A DNA stretch of 64,000 nt from Rattus norvegicus (GCF_036323735.1 NC_086024.1:127494053-127558052), one strand, 5' to 3'. Counted from the stretch's first letter, positions 12,905 through 23,777 are shown. A program made the numbers and translations. The notes: generated from the sequence alone by a model not told the origin.

Positions 12905-13130
12905 GTAGGGCTGGAGAGATGGCTCGGAGGTTAATGGCACTGGCTGTTCTTCTAGAGGACTCAGGTTCAATCCCCAGCACCCACATGTCAGTTGGCAGCC
13001 ATCTGTAACTCCAGTTCTAGGAGACCGAACGCCCTCTACTGGTTTCCATGGGCACTGCATGCACGTAGTGCACAGACTTAAGACGCGGGCCAAACACCCA
13101 CACGCATAAAATAAACGAACTGATTAAAAA
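12905..13130 (+). repeat. B2/B3-type SINE
   Basis: Full-length-looking element: agggctggagagatggctcg (A-box region), gactcaggttcaatccccag (B-box region), taactccagttctaggagac, ending with aaaataaacgaactgattaa. Confidence 0.88.
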
Positions 13131-13210
13131 CCATTTAAGTCAGCCTGGAATTTAAATGTACTGGGTAGAGCAGGTCTCTTGCTAGAAGCTTCACGAAGTA
13201 GTAGGGATGT

Positions 13211-13233
13211 GGGGGGGGGGGGTGTGTGTGTGT
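13211..13233. repeat. Poly-G / GT repeat
   Basis: Run of about 12 G followed by GT units. Short, likely length-variable. Confidence 0.9.
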
Positions 13234-15842
13234 ACAACTCCACAACTGACTAGACTAGAGTGAGAATGGATATCTCTATTTAACTGACTTATCCAAGACA
13301 CAGTCTTGTTTTTCACCTGTGAAATTGATATGGGTCTCATAATAGGGGTCATGCCACAATCCACTTATCACTTACTGGCATAGGAAGTGCCAGTGTATCT
13401 TAGGATTCGGAAAAGCCACGCCACCACAGACTGGGTTCTCCACAAAGTACCAAGTAGGCTAGAGGGGTGCAGCACTGGAGTCTGATGAGAGCTTGGCAGG
13501 TTTCACAGCTGTCAGGAGCCATGATAAGGTGCTGAACACTTCAAAGGCCCAGGCAGGGTGGTTGGTGGTGGGTCCTGGGTGGTGGGGTGACTATGTGCAC
13601 CTTCAACCCCCTGCAAGTGACCCCCTTCTCTCAGTGGCCCTGAATTCTTCCATCTTCCTTAACCAAAACTTTAACGCGACTTCTTCTCTGGCTAGACTGT
13701 CAGTATTTGTGTTTAAAATCTTTCCACTCTGCTTTCTGTTCCCAAATCTCACTATAATTTTGTCTCCCTTCTGCACCTAACGCAGAACCCAAGGGGGACA
13801 CAACCAGCCTTTGGCTCCTGTTGGACCTAGGTTGCAGAGGGAGCTGCCATGGCCAGTAACCCTCAGGCGAGCCTATAGGCCTGAGAAGGCTGGGCCTGAG
13901 GGGTGGTGGTGTCTAGCTTGGGGCTATGCTCTGAGGTGATCTGCCCACAGTGTGCTCTGGCCTCAGGGCCAAAGTGCTGCTCTTTTAAAGCAATCTACTG
14001 CTGTACTTGCAAAGAAGATCGGGATTATGTTCTAATAAGCATGGACACTCAAGACCTTCTCTGGTCACGGTCACCTCCTATACATAAAAGGCACCCACTT
14101 CTGGGAACGCCGCCAGCTGGCAGGGCCCCATTATGGCCTGAGAATCATTGGCCATAAGCACCAGAACTTCCCACAGCACTATCCCTAAGAGCTACAGAGG
14201 TGGGTGGTCACGCAGGGGCCAGGATACCCTGGGGGTTAGGAGCAACTCAGACCTGCCTTGGCTCTCCTGGAGATCTGAGTCATCCCGCTCAACATCCTCA
14301 GGTGTCTTTGTTTCTAAATCGGGCAAACCTTCCTCACAGAGTCATCTTGGGAAGAGCCACCCCAGTGTCAGGCATACAGGTGGCCGCCTGGAGCATGGCT
14401 CGGGGAGTGAGGCTCAGTGGGTGGCGCTAGCTCTCCTAGGATGGACAGCTGCACCTGGACCTATAATCCCCATCTCAGCTTCAGAGAGCCATTTGTCCAG
14501 AGCGCTAAGCGACGCACGCTCCTTTCTTTCCTCCTGGTGTCAAGATTACTCCATTTCAATCCTGCTTCCAAACCGCCTCCAAGATGAAGCATGATTAATT
14601 TCCCATTAAAACCACAGGCAGGGAAGGAAGATTGCCCGCACTGTGCACGCCCCTCCCTGGGGAGGCCTGTGTCTGGGACAGGCCATCTGGTCACCTCCCC
14701 AGATCGTGTGGGAGGTTACAGGAAAAGGAGGACTGAAAAGCCAACCTCACCCTCAAGTCCTTAGAGCCCTAAAGAAGCCCTCTAGCCCTTGCCCTTGTCC
14801 CAAGACCCTTCAGATCTGTTATCCCCGAGGACAAGGACACAAACCCATGCCATCCAGTGACATTTGGATGCCTCTCACATCTGGCTTCAGTCAATTAGGG
14901 AACCGGCTAGAGCCAAACCTATAATTGCCCAGTCTGGCACAGCAGAGCCAAGCCTTGACTTTGGGGCTTGTGTCCCTGGACCCTGGCCCTGTGAAGCACA
15001 GTGGGTCGTCCCTTGAGAACTGGCCTTCCAACATGCACAGCAAAATACAGTTTGTCATTATGACCTCCTCCCTACCCCCACAAGCCCTGTACCAGGCAAT
15101 GCCATGGTTCTGGGAGCTTCCATGCCTAGTCTAAACTGGGATGACTCTCAGGGTTGCCTGTGCCTCTGCCTGGGGGGTGGGAGTGGGGGTAAATACCTGT
15201 ACAGGCATGTCGCAAAGTGGCTATCTCCAAGAAGCACTTATATGAATGAGTCCTGGGCCAGGCTCTGGGTGTGTCACACTGAAGCCTCCTAGCCTCATGT
15301 TAAGCTGCTGCACTGAAAGAATTGCTGTTGGGTCAGGGGCAAAGGGCATATCCCACAGCAGCCAGAGGCCCAGCGGCCCTTCCAAGTGCCATTCATCCAG
15401 AAAAGGCGGGTTTCCATAGAGGAGCTCACGTTCCCGGTATGACACGAGAAGTCGCTAGTGTTCCCTCTCACATCTGTGCTAGCCCTTCTTCTCATTGCTA
15501 ACTTCCGGCTTTCAGCTGGGCGAACAGCTACACGGAAGAAAGATTTTATTTCCTGAGTCCTTTCAGCTCAGCATTCAGCTAGTTCTGACCACTCGGGGAA
15601 CATCTCGCAGCCTCCGGAACCTAAAGGTTCAGCCCCCACTGTGGACCAGGAGGGCCGTGCTATCAGAGAACGAGGTTCTGAGAGCTGCCTGGGTGTTTGC
15701 CATCACGAAGCAGAGCCATCCTCTGGGCTTTCACACGGGTCAAGGGGAGCTCCGTTTGGCTTTGCTCTCACAGCAACTTACACACTGAGAGTCTGAGGCT
15801 GGCAGAAACCGGGTCCTGCTTCCCTCCTGGCCCTGGGGGACA

Positions 15843-16108
15843 TGAAGTCCAAGAGTGTGGTACTGAGACCACACAAGGCACTGGCCATACAGAGGTGCTC
15901 GGGTGCTCTGACTGCTGAGCCTGGGGCTTTCCTATCACTGATACTAAAGGGGGAAGGCTCTCCCAGGGGACTTCTCTGTCTGGAGAGGAAGGCCACATAA
16001 GTGTGGACCCTGGCCTACATGCCATGATATTCCTGGGGTCCCCTTCCCCGTGGGCCACAGAAGTCAAGGGCCACATTTACCTTCGTTCCCTAGTCCTGAG
16101 AAGCCAAG
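15843..16108 (-). repeat. Inverted duplication, copy A
   Basis: This 266-bp segment, read on the minus strand, is nearly identical to 17403-17671 on the plus strand. By eye there are about five substitutions, one 4-nt indel (tatg) and one 1-nt indel. Both copies carry the same accidental open frame beginning MWPLTSVAHGEGD. I do not recognise the unit as a known interspersed repeat. Copy A has no transposon at its edges, so it is the likelier source copy. Confidence 0.93.
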
Positions 16109-17207
16109 TGCCTCTGCAGTAGCCTCTCCCAGCTCTGGCTTCCCTGAAGGCTGGTTCTCAGAGAAGGGTGGGGGCAGGAGGTACCTCAGCCTCCAGGCGC
16201 TGGCAGCTTAGGAAAGGCTCAGCGAGCCCCTTCTCTCTACACAAAAGCCCTGTCACTTGGATTGCTATAATTATCTGAGGGAATTTCAGGGGTAATTATG
16301 GTGGTTCACAGTATGCCTGAAAAGGGCTGTGTGCCTCCAAGGAAAAGGAGGGTTTGAGGCACAGGCACAAGAGTTCACTTCCCAGGAAGGACCCCTGCAT
16401 CTGTAGAGGGGCTGGCAGGGAAACGGCAGGGAGTCCACCAGGGGCCACTGCCAGGGAACTGCCCCATTAGCAGAAGAGGATTCCAGGTCCACTGCCCCCT
16501 GGAAGAATATAAACTGGCTTGGTGCAGACAATAAAGAAAATTCAGGGTACAGCACTCACCTTCAACATTTCCTGCCAGCCCAGAACCAATCCTGCTTTAG
16601 GGAACAGTCAATGGTTCTTGCAAGCCCTGGCAGGCAAGGCCCTGCCTGGGAGGACCTACATAGTTCCCCCATCCTGTCACTTTTAGAAGACAATGCCTGG
16701 GGCTGTGGCTATAGATCCCGCAGAATGGCTTCTGCCCGGCACCTTTCCCCTAGTAGCAGGTCCCCAGCCTCCAGAGCCTGAATTGGTGTGAGCCACTGTC
16801 CAAAGATCCAGAACCTAGGCACTCCCCACAGGACACTGGTGACGGACATTTGGGGCCGCTGCTGGCCACGTCTATACTGATCTGGCAAATGAGGATTTCA
16901 ACTCGTTCACTCAAGCTCTGAAACATTGTCTGTAAATACAAACAAGTCCCCGCCCTACTCTCTGGCCTGACATTCTCTGTGTCCAGCATAAGCAGCCACT
17001 TGGCAGCTTTCCTCACTGCCCTCGCCACGTGGCCAGTCCACTCCGCCCTCAGTCCTTGCCTTTCTCATCTGCCTTCCCAGGCAGGTCCTTTGCCAAAGGT
17101 ATTTAGGGAAGGAGCCCCTAGCATGCATGGACTCTTCCTCCATTCCCCTGAATCTGAGTCACCTTACGTAACCACCATTCCAGAGGAGCCATGGGACAGC
17201 TGCAGCC

Positions 17208-17403
17208 CAGTGGTTCCCAAGCCTCCTGATATCAGCTGCAGCCCTTTAATACAGTCCTCATGCTATGGTGATACCCCAACCATACAATTTTTGTTGCTAC
17301 TTCATAACATTTGCTACTGTTATGAATCATAATGTAGATATCCGTGTTTTCTGATAATCTTAGAAGACGCCCAAGAAAGGGTCGGTCAACCACCAAAGGG
17401 GTC
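17208..17403 (-). mobile_element. URR1-type hAT (Charlie) remnant, truncated
   Basis: Rodent non-autonomous DNA transposon remnant. Landmarks are cagtggttcccaagcc at one end, atttttgttgctacttcata, ttgctactgttatgaatcat and aaagggtcggtcaaccacca. The expected terminal part after aaaggggtc (normally leading into a gcgacccacag-type end) is missing, because sequence of the inverted duplication starts exactly there. The family name is from memory of the consensus; orientation is relative to that memory and less certain. Confidence 0.7.
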
Positions 17404-17671
17404 TTGGCTTCTCCGTACTAGGGAATGAAGGTAAATGTATGTGGCCCTTGACTTCTGTGGCCCACGGGGAAGGGGACCCCAGGAATATCATGACATGTAG
17501 GCCAGGGTCCACACTTATGTGGCCTTCCTCTCCAGACAGAGAAGTCCCCTGGGAGAGCCTTCCCCCTTTAGTATCAGTGATAGGAAAGCCCCAGGCTCAG
17601 CAGTCAGAGCACCCGAGCACCTCTTGTGGCCAGTGCCTTGTGTGGTCTCAGTACCACACTCTTGGACTTCA
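17403..17671 (+). repeat. Inverted duplication, copy B
   Basis: This 269-bp near-identical reverse copy of 15843-16108 is separated from it by a 1294-bp spacer. Its left edge abuts the truncated URR1 remnant and its right edge runs into unrelated sequence (aaacatcttccacc), so it looks like the derived copy. Confidence 0.93.
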
Positions 17672-18139
17672 AACATCTTCCACCAAAAGGCCCCTCTCTT
17701 GAATTTAATGCTACTTGCCCTTTATGTCATCAGTGTCCAAAAAAAATATCTTTTTCTCATGTGGAGTTTTGGACCCATCTCAGAAAGCAAATCAAACCAT
17801 TCAGACCCAAGGAAGAAGGTTGCCGGCTACCCGCCATCTTGTGCCCTCCCACACACATGTAAGGAGGCATTGTCCTCAGACGCCATGATAACTGGTAAGA
17901 TCAGGCACTAGGAATGAAGCCCCTGGGCCCTTCCATGACAGCCTAGCCCAGCTCTTCCCCAGAAAGAGCTGTCTACTCCTTAGAGAGAAGGGAGGGCTCG
18001 CTAATGCTCCAGGCAGGAACTTGGATGCACTGTCCACCCTTGGCCATGGTTTTAAAAGGCAAGCTTTGGGGCGGGGAGCTGAAACACCAGAACTGGAGAG
18101 CCACCAGGTCACTACAGTGTCTGCTACAATTCAGAACTC

Positions 18140-18241
18140 TGCTGTGGTTTGAATAAAGTGTGTTTGTATCCTCCAAAGGTCTGTGTGGTTGGAGGTTTCT
18201 AAGGCTGTAGTTTAAAAGAGTAAACCATTTAAAGGGTGGAG

Positions 18242-18280
<39 letters not shown>

Positions 18281-18590
18281 GGTGTGTACACATTTGAAAT
18301 TCCTAATGCCACTGGGACTTCCTGGTAGTTTTCACAAGGTGAGGGAGTCGTTATTATAAACGAGGCTGAGTTTGGGTCTCCCTGGTTCACCCTTTGAGAT
18401 GTGACCATTCCCTTGTTTCCATTTATGTTCCTGTCTGTGTCACCCACAGTGAGGTACAGTAGTCAGGGGACAACTCTGCACTGTACTGCTTGGACTCTAG
18501 CCTTCAAAGCTACGAGATAATTAAACCTTCCCTTTATGCACATAGCTGAGCTCAGGTATTTTGTTCTGGTAACAAAACGCTGACTAATAC
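18140..18590 (+). mobile_element. MaLR/MT-like solo LTR (old)
   Basis: Starts tgctgtggtttgaataaagt and ends caggtattttgttctggtaa ... ctgactaatac, the start and end pattern of ERVL-MaLR LTRs. A GT repeat lies inside. No internal retroviral sequence is attached. Subfamily not assigned. Confidence 0.55.
18244..18279. repeat. GT dinucleotide repeat
   Basis: About 18 uninterrupted GT units inside the MaLR-like LTR. Confidence 0.98.
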
Positions 18591-19329
18591 GGGCCCCGTG
18601 ACTCATCTGAAAAATGGACAGGATCATTGATTGTGCCTGGCAGACAGTGCTGAAAGACAGACCGTAAGAGGCTTAGGCTAAGCGCATGGCGCTTACCCAA
18701 TAAACAGACACTCCCACAGCCTGTTCCCCTCTTTCAGGACTAGCTCTGCTCCTGTCTTACCAAAATGTGCTCACTGATTCCACCACCACTGCAAAGGAGC
18801 ATCCAGGTTGGAGTCCAAGGCAGCCTAGGCCACAAACATAGTCTACATGATAGCCAGGCATGGGAACATCACTCAGCAGCCCCTGGGCCGAGGCAAAGGA
18901 AAATCGGTTGCTTAAAATGAAAATAAATAGACTCAGCGGGACACGTCCGGGGAGGGAAGGCTGGGCAGTCTGTCTACAGTGTCCATCTCACAGAAGCACA
19001 CACCTTGAATGGGCAGCCTGCACTTCGCTGGGACCGATCAGGTGGGATAGAGGCAAATTCTCTGGGTGAGAGCCAGCAGGTGGCAGAAGCTCCACAGTGA
19101 GGGGAGGCTCCTCTCAGGGCAATAGCGTGTGCTCCATGATGTCCGACAGCGGCGCTGTGCATCTATCTCTCTGCATTTGATTGGAGGCCCTGACTTCCCA
19201 CTGTCTCCTTTGCCCTGTTCTGTAACTCTACTGCACATGAGCGATTCCACACATACACTTCTGTTCCTAACCACAGCGTTATCAGGACACCTCATCTCCC
19301 CACGGGGTTCAGCACAGCAAAACCCTCTG

Positions 19330-19347
19330 CAGCAGCAGCAGCAGCAG
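19330..19347. repeat. Short CAG (sense CTG) triplet run
   Basis: Six CAG units followed by CCG CCG on the plus strand. In the sense of Itpk1 transcription this is a CTG run, 253 bp downstream of the exon donor at 19599. Confidence 0.9.
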
Positions 19348-19599
19348 CCGCCGCCAGAACGGCTCTCTCCAAGAGCATCCTGCTGCTTGTATCTCTTAAC
19401 CCTAACTACAAAGGAGAACATAGGTCCTCCTACCTATGACGGTTGTCCCTGTAACTCAATTCTTCCCTGCATCAAAGTGCTTAACAAGACAAGATTCCTT
19501 CCCTACCTTGAACAGCAATAATCTGTGATCACAGAGAGGGGATAACCTGTGACCACAGAGGGGGGCCACCCGTCAGAAGGCTGGGCCACATGTCTGTAC

Positions 19600-19717
19600 C
19601 TTTCATATAGGCCTCGATCTTGCGGATGAGCTCGTAGGACTTGGAGCGGTCTAACAGGGTCCTGATGGCGGGAAGGGGGTCCAGGACGATGGTCTCAGGG
19701 TGAGCATCGATGTACTC
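19600..19717 (-). CDS. Itpk1: Itpk1 coding exon (residues ~83-121)
   Basis: Coding exon that translates on the minus strand as EYIDAHPETIVLDPLPAIRT, then LLDRSKSYELIRKIEAYMK plus one base of the next codon (118 nt). It covers residues 83-121. R106 in the LLDRSKSY segment is an ATP-contacting residue in human ITPK1 and is present. The acceptor reads cttttcttgcag with a likely branch site (tctaacc) about 35 nt upstream; the donor is AAAG|GTACAG. The exon enters in phase 0 and leaves in phase 1, so it cannot be skipped alone without a frameshift. The split codon joins to the exon at 3020 to read M-K-D-D-R. As I remember the human protein it has E rather than K at this position, a plausible rodent substitution. 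Conventional splicing and an intact frame argue for a functional gene. Confidence 0.97.
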
Positions 19718-20266
19718 CTGCAAGAAAAGCCGGCTTGTGGTTAGAGGAGGAGGCGGAGTGCTGTGATAGGGCATGGATAAGATAGACAGATATCCAGAAT
19801 CCCACAAGCATCTGTCCCTCTCTTGTCCTTTCCCCTATTACAGGACTTTGTTTAAACCAATAAAGGGCCAAGCAGATGCGTGCCCAATCAGAGGCAGGCT
19901 CGCAGGCTCGGGGTTCTTGCTGGGACAAAGGGGTTAGAGAACTCCCTCTGAAAGTTCCTATAGAGAACCTCAGGAAGGAAGAAGCACAGAGACCAGGTAT
20001 CTGTGAGTAGCCACAGTGGGAACTTAAGCAGAAGTATGCCTAAGGCCTGAGCTCAGCTCAGAACAGAAGGGCAGTCAGGTTCTGATGAGGCCATTCGCCC
20101 GCTGGGTAAAAGCTCTGTCTGAACACAGGGCTGGCCCACCTGCTCAGCATGCTCCACCGGAGTGCGCGTCCAGCCTCCTGCACCAATGCGAAGGGCACCA
20201 CGGCAGGGCAAGGAAGAGGGGAACGAAATGTCGCGTGGTTCATGGAGAATTTCATAAGAATGTGCT

Positions 20267-20403
20267 ATGTGCTGGGTGGTGGCGGGGCACGCCTCTAATC
20301 ATAGCAGAGGCACGCAGAGGCAGGCGGATCTCTGAGTTTGGGGCCAGCCTGGTCTACAGAGCAAATTCCAGAACAGATAGGACTAGGCAGAGAAACCCTG
20401 TCT
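20267..20403 (+). repeat. B1 SINE
   Basis: Landmarks gctgggtggtggcggggcac, ggcaggcggatctctgagtt, ggccagcctggtctacagag and agagaaaccctgtctta. Runs directly into the CA/GA tract. Confidence 0.93.
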
Positions 20404-20404
20404 T

Positions 20405-20406
<2 letters not shown>

Positions 20407-20501
<95 letters not shown>
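20407..20501. repeat. CA then GA dinucleotide repeat
   Basis: About 21 CA units followed by about 26 GA units with one aaag interruption; probably expanded from the B1 tail. Confidence 0.98.
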
Positions 20502-20503
<2 letters not shown>

Positions 20504-20769
20504 CAAATGTGTGAAGAACAGAACTGTGCCATTCAACTATGGCCATGCCACTGTGCTCAACCTTGTCACAGATGTGTCAGTCAGAAGAACTTTCCTTTCC
20601 CTTCCCACATCTAGCAGTTTCCTGATGGGCTCTACAGAATCCCAAGGGGAATCTGGGGGGGTGGGGGTAGGGTTAGCCTTTGAAGAGTCAAGCATCAACC
20701 ATGGGAAGGAACAGTGACTCGTGTAGCAGACAAGTTGCGATAAGACAACTCAATACATTGAAGTCAGAG

Positions 20770-21076
20770 GGACTAGGGAGATGCCTCAGCCAGTAACGTG
20801 TTTGCTGAGCAAGCGTGAGGACCCGAGTTTAATCCCTAGGCCCCAGGTAAAGTAGGGCACAGTTGTCCACGCTTGTAATTCCAGCACAGGGTAGAGGAGA
20901 TGAGCTGATCCCTAGTGCTTTCTGGTCACTCAGCGTAGCCTGCCTTGGCAAGTTTCAGGTGGGTCAGAGAACATCTCGAAAAACACAGAATGGTTTTAAA
21001 GGAACAGCACTTGAGGGTCCTCTAGCCACCCCCCCACATGCGCATATACATGCATGCACACCCACTCACATGTGCA

Positions 21077-21077
<1 letters not shown>
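20770..21077 (+). repeat. B4-type composite SINE
   Basis: tRNA-like head (actagggagatgcctcagcc, gaggacccgagtttaatccc), then a B1-like part (gcttgtaattccagcacagg) and a tail region ending gggtcctctagccacc before the CA repeat. Confidence 0.7.

Positions 21078-21123
<46 letters not shown>
21078..21123. repeat. CA dinucleotide repeat
   Basis: About 22 CA units at the 3' end of the B4-type SINE; a 19-nt poly-A run follows at 21150-21168. Confidence 0.98.
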
Positions 21124-21126
<3 letters not shown>

Positions 21127-21353
21127 GCATATACACCCACCAAGGGACAAAAAAAAAAAAAAAAAAAACAAACCCACTCTGTTGTGACTCCAGGAGCCCC
21201 AGGCACCTTGGTGAATCACGGTGACTTGCTGGCATATGGAAATGAGACTCTTCTCTGGTTTTTCAAATTTATGATTTGGAGGATACAATTACAAGATGCT
21301 GAAGGGACAATGGAGGGTGTCAGCAGATGGGCTGGGCTTGGGCTTCACTCTGG

Positions 21354-21470
21354 TGGGCTGAACTGAGTCCCCCCAAACACTCCAAGCCCTAACCTCACTC
21401 CAGCACTCGTGAAAGCGGATTGACTGGGAAAGGGGATTTTAGCCATTATCAAGTTGGGATTCAGCTACAG
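21354..21470 (+). repeat. Possible MaLR/MLT1 LTR 5' relic
   Basis: gggctgaactgagtcccccc followed by ccaagccctaacctcact resembles the first 50 bases of MLT1/ORR1 LTRs. The rest is not recognisable, so the assignment is weak. Confidence 0.35.
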
Positions 21471-22119
21471 AGAGTATGGGTGGGTGTGGGCCAGAGCCTC
21501 CCTTGGCCCCCAGGTGGAACTAGACCTGCTAATACCTTGAGTTTAGAATTTCGGCCCCCAAGTTGCGACAGAACAGATCCACTGTCAAGCTGTACCTCTG
21601 GCAAACCATCACACAAGTTCACTTCATCCTCTGCTGCCTTCGACCCAGCCCCGCCCTGGTCCACGTGCCAGGCTGAGGTGAGTGAAGGTCAGAGGGGGAA
21701 ACACCACAATGCTGCCTCTCTAGTAAGCTTTATCAACACAAAGAAAGAACCATTGAAACGTTGTTTAAGAGAATCTATTTTTGTTCCTAGTATCACTTGG
21801 AGAGCATTTGAGGCAAAGGCCAGATTCATACCCCCTCGGTCTGTCACTGTCCTCCCTATGAACTCCCATAGGGCCTCCTTTGTATCCTCTCCCCTGAATG
21901 TTTAAGTCTCCGTCTCTCCCTTGGATGTGGCTGGGTGCCACCTTGGGAGGCCTCTAGGTTGGCACCAACTCTAGCAGATTCTAGTTAACCTGCTTACTCC
22001 AGAGAATCCCGTCGCCCCATTGGCTGCTTATGCAGCTACAATGCAGATCTAGGAAGAACGGCCATTAGGACACATAGCTGTGCCCACTGCCACTCTTCCC
22101 TAATTTCCCTGAGAGCCCT

Positions 22120-22150
22120 GGAACTTGCAGAGCTGGCCAGGACCAGTTGG
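22120..22150 (+). repeat. 31-bp inverted repeat, left arm
   Basis: Begins ggaacttgcagagctggcca; its reverse complement recurs at 22382-22412 with a single mismatch. The last three bases overlap the start of the direct repeat at 22148. Confidence 0.9.
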
Positions 22151-22183
22151 CCTTACACTGGGAGAGACCTTTAAAGAGAGCCC
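22148..22183 (+). repeat. 36-bp direct repeat, copy 1
   Basis: Contains gggagagacctttaaagaga; matches 23201-23236 in 35 of 36 positions. Family not recognised. Confidence 0.9.
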
Positions 22184-22381
22184 TGCTTCCCCCATGGGCA
22201 AGCATCCCTGTTGGCGGTTCCTGCCTCGAAGCATGCAGACACACAAGCTTACTATTCACCAACTCCCCTCCTCCCCCACCTGCTCACACACACTTAGAAA
22301 ACATGACTCTACAAAAGCCTGTGCTGGGGTGTCTTGCAAGAGCGGCAGATACACCAGGGAGTGGGACTCTGTACCTGGTTC

Positions 22382-22412
22382 CCAACCGGTCCTGGCCAGC
22401 TCTGCAAGTTCC
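22382..22412 (-). repeat. 31-bp inverted repeat, right arm
   Basis: Reverse-complement partner of 22120-22150 (30 of 31 positions), 231 bp away. Confidence 0.9.
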
Positions 22413-22642
22413 AATCCCTCAAGCCCCTTCCCACTCTACTGCTTCCAGAAGCAGCCTGGTGTGTCAGGAAGAGCATGTGACAGGGACTGAGGCAACAACC
22501 ACTAGGATTCTTGGGGTCTCTCAAGGCTCACTGCAGAACGACACATTGAGCTGATCTGCTTGTGACTGGGTGACTTTGTTCTTGCCCTCTTGTGTTTTGT
22601 TTCTTGTAAAGCACATATTAAAAAATACACGAAACCTTCTTT

Positions 22643-22716
22643 AAAAAGGAGGAGGAGGAAGAGGAGGAGGAAGAAGAGGAGGAGGAGGAGGGGAGGAGGA
22701 GGAGGAGGAAGAAGAG

Positions 22717-22754
<38 letters not shown>

Positions 22755-22755
22755 G

Positions 22756-22790
<35 letters not shown>

Positions 22791-22949
22791 GGAGGAGGAG
22801 GAGGAGGAGGAGGAGGAGGAGGAGGAAGAAGAGGAGGAGGAAGAAGAAGGAGGAGGAGGAGGAGGAGGAGAAGAAGAAGAAGAAGAGGAGGAGGAGGAGG
22901 AGGAGGAGGAGGAGGAGGAAGAGGAAGAGGAAGAGGAAGAAGAAGAAGG
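22643..22949. repeat. AGG/AAG polypurine tract
   Basis: About 300 bp of pure purine on the plus strand made of GGA and GAA triplets in patches. No pyrimidine is visible until aaggcggcc. Long poly-Arg/Gly or poly-Ser frames on either strand are artefacts of this tract. Confidence 0.98.
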
Positions 22950-23200
22950 CGGCCTTAAGTTCCAGGAGTCTATTAGCTGGAGAAACCTGAGGAGTAGAGT
23001 TCCAAAGCCATCTGGGGCTTCTCTGGAGAGAGAAGGACAACTGTTTGTTGGTAGCACTGCAGGTGACAGCGAGGCTGTATGCACTTACCATCCAAGCCAC
23101 TCACCACCCAGGGATGACACACTCTCCCCAGCGAGCGAAGCCACCTAAACACAGGCATCTAGCTCCTTCCCTATGCCCCAACAAAGCTGTGCTGGCCCCA

Positions 23201-23236
23201 TGGCCTTACACCGGGAGAGACCTTTAAAGAGAGCCC
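23201..23236 (+). repeat. 36-bp direct repeat, copy 2
   Basis: Partner of 22148-22183 about 1.05 kb away, with one substitution. Confidence 0.9.
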
Positions 23237-23777
23237 AGTATCACCAAGGCAGGAATTTAAGCCAAAATCACAAGGGAAAGAAGCCATATGAAACTAAAGA
23301 AGGAAACAATCTGACAAGCAGGCGCCAACCAGCTTTGGGCCTGGATGGAAGCAGGCCCACAGAAGACTCTCTGCCCGGGCATAGCAATCTCTCTGGAGAT
23401 GGCAGAGGGACAGGGGCAGAGGCTTTTACTAGCTTCCCTGCGATTACAAGTATGTTCTTCTCCAGGCTTCCCAGCTCCTCTATTGTATGGAGGGCTCCAT
23501 GCGCTTTCTACAAGTCTCTTAGAATTGCCAAACAAATTGCTGGAAGAAAAACACAAACCATCTCCATGGCAAGCGGTAAACACTCGTTCCCTCAGAGAGC
23601 TGCTGGCCTGCCAAGAGGGACCACAGCGAGATCCTGAAGCAAACGGGGAAGCTGGCCTTCATGTAGAAACGGACAGTACGTTCCGCGGTCAGAGGGGACG
23701 AGGGAGAGGCCAACCAGGTGCCCACTCAAGCACAAGCTGATCCAGACCTACAGGATGATGCCACTAGGGGCACTGAT

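Larger units (their letters stand above)
3021..19599 (-). other. Itpk1: Itpk1 intron (16.6 kb)
   Basis: Complete intron with donor GTACAG at 19599 and acceptor ctctgccctag at 3021. It holds B2/B3/B1-type SINEs (3165-4047, 6110-6952, 10310-10527, 11410-11517, 12905-13130), MIR fragments, a GGGA-GA repeat at 7218-7346, a URR1 remnant, an inverted duplication (15843-16108 with 17403-17671) and an MaLR-like LTR (18140-18590) with an internal GT repeat. Stretches 4050-6100, 7350-10300, 13240-15840 and 18600-19600 look like unique or ancient sequence in which I recognise no gene, RNA or young repeat apart from the short sites listed separately. Confidence 0.9.

Noticed and set aside
15768..16076. 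102-residue minus-strand open frame starting MWPLTSVAHGEGD, with a matching plus-strand frame at 17439-17702
   Set aside because: The shared protein sequence is just the consequence of the inverted duplication. The copies lose agreement after a small indel (near SEHPSTS) and there is no splice or start context, no known domain and no codon-level conservation.
20085..20717. 210-residue plus-strand frame
   Set aside because: Runs through a B1 SINE and the CA/GA repeat; composition explained by these.
22590..23100. Long Arg/Gly, Ser and Phe/Leu-rich open frames on both strands
   Set aside because: Six-frame translations of the AGG/AAG purine tract.
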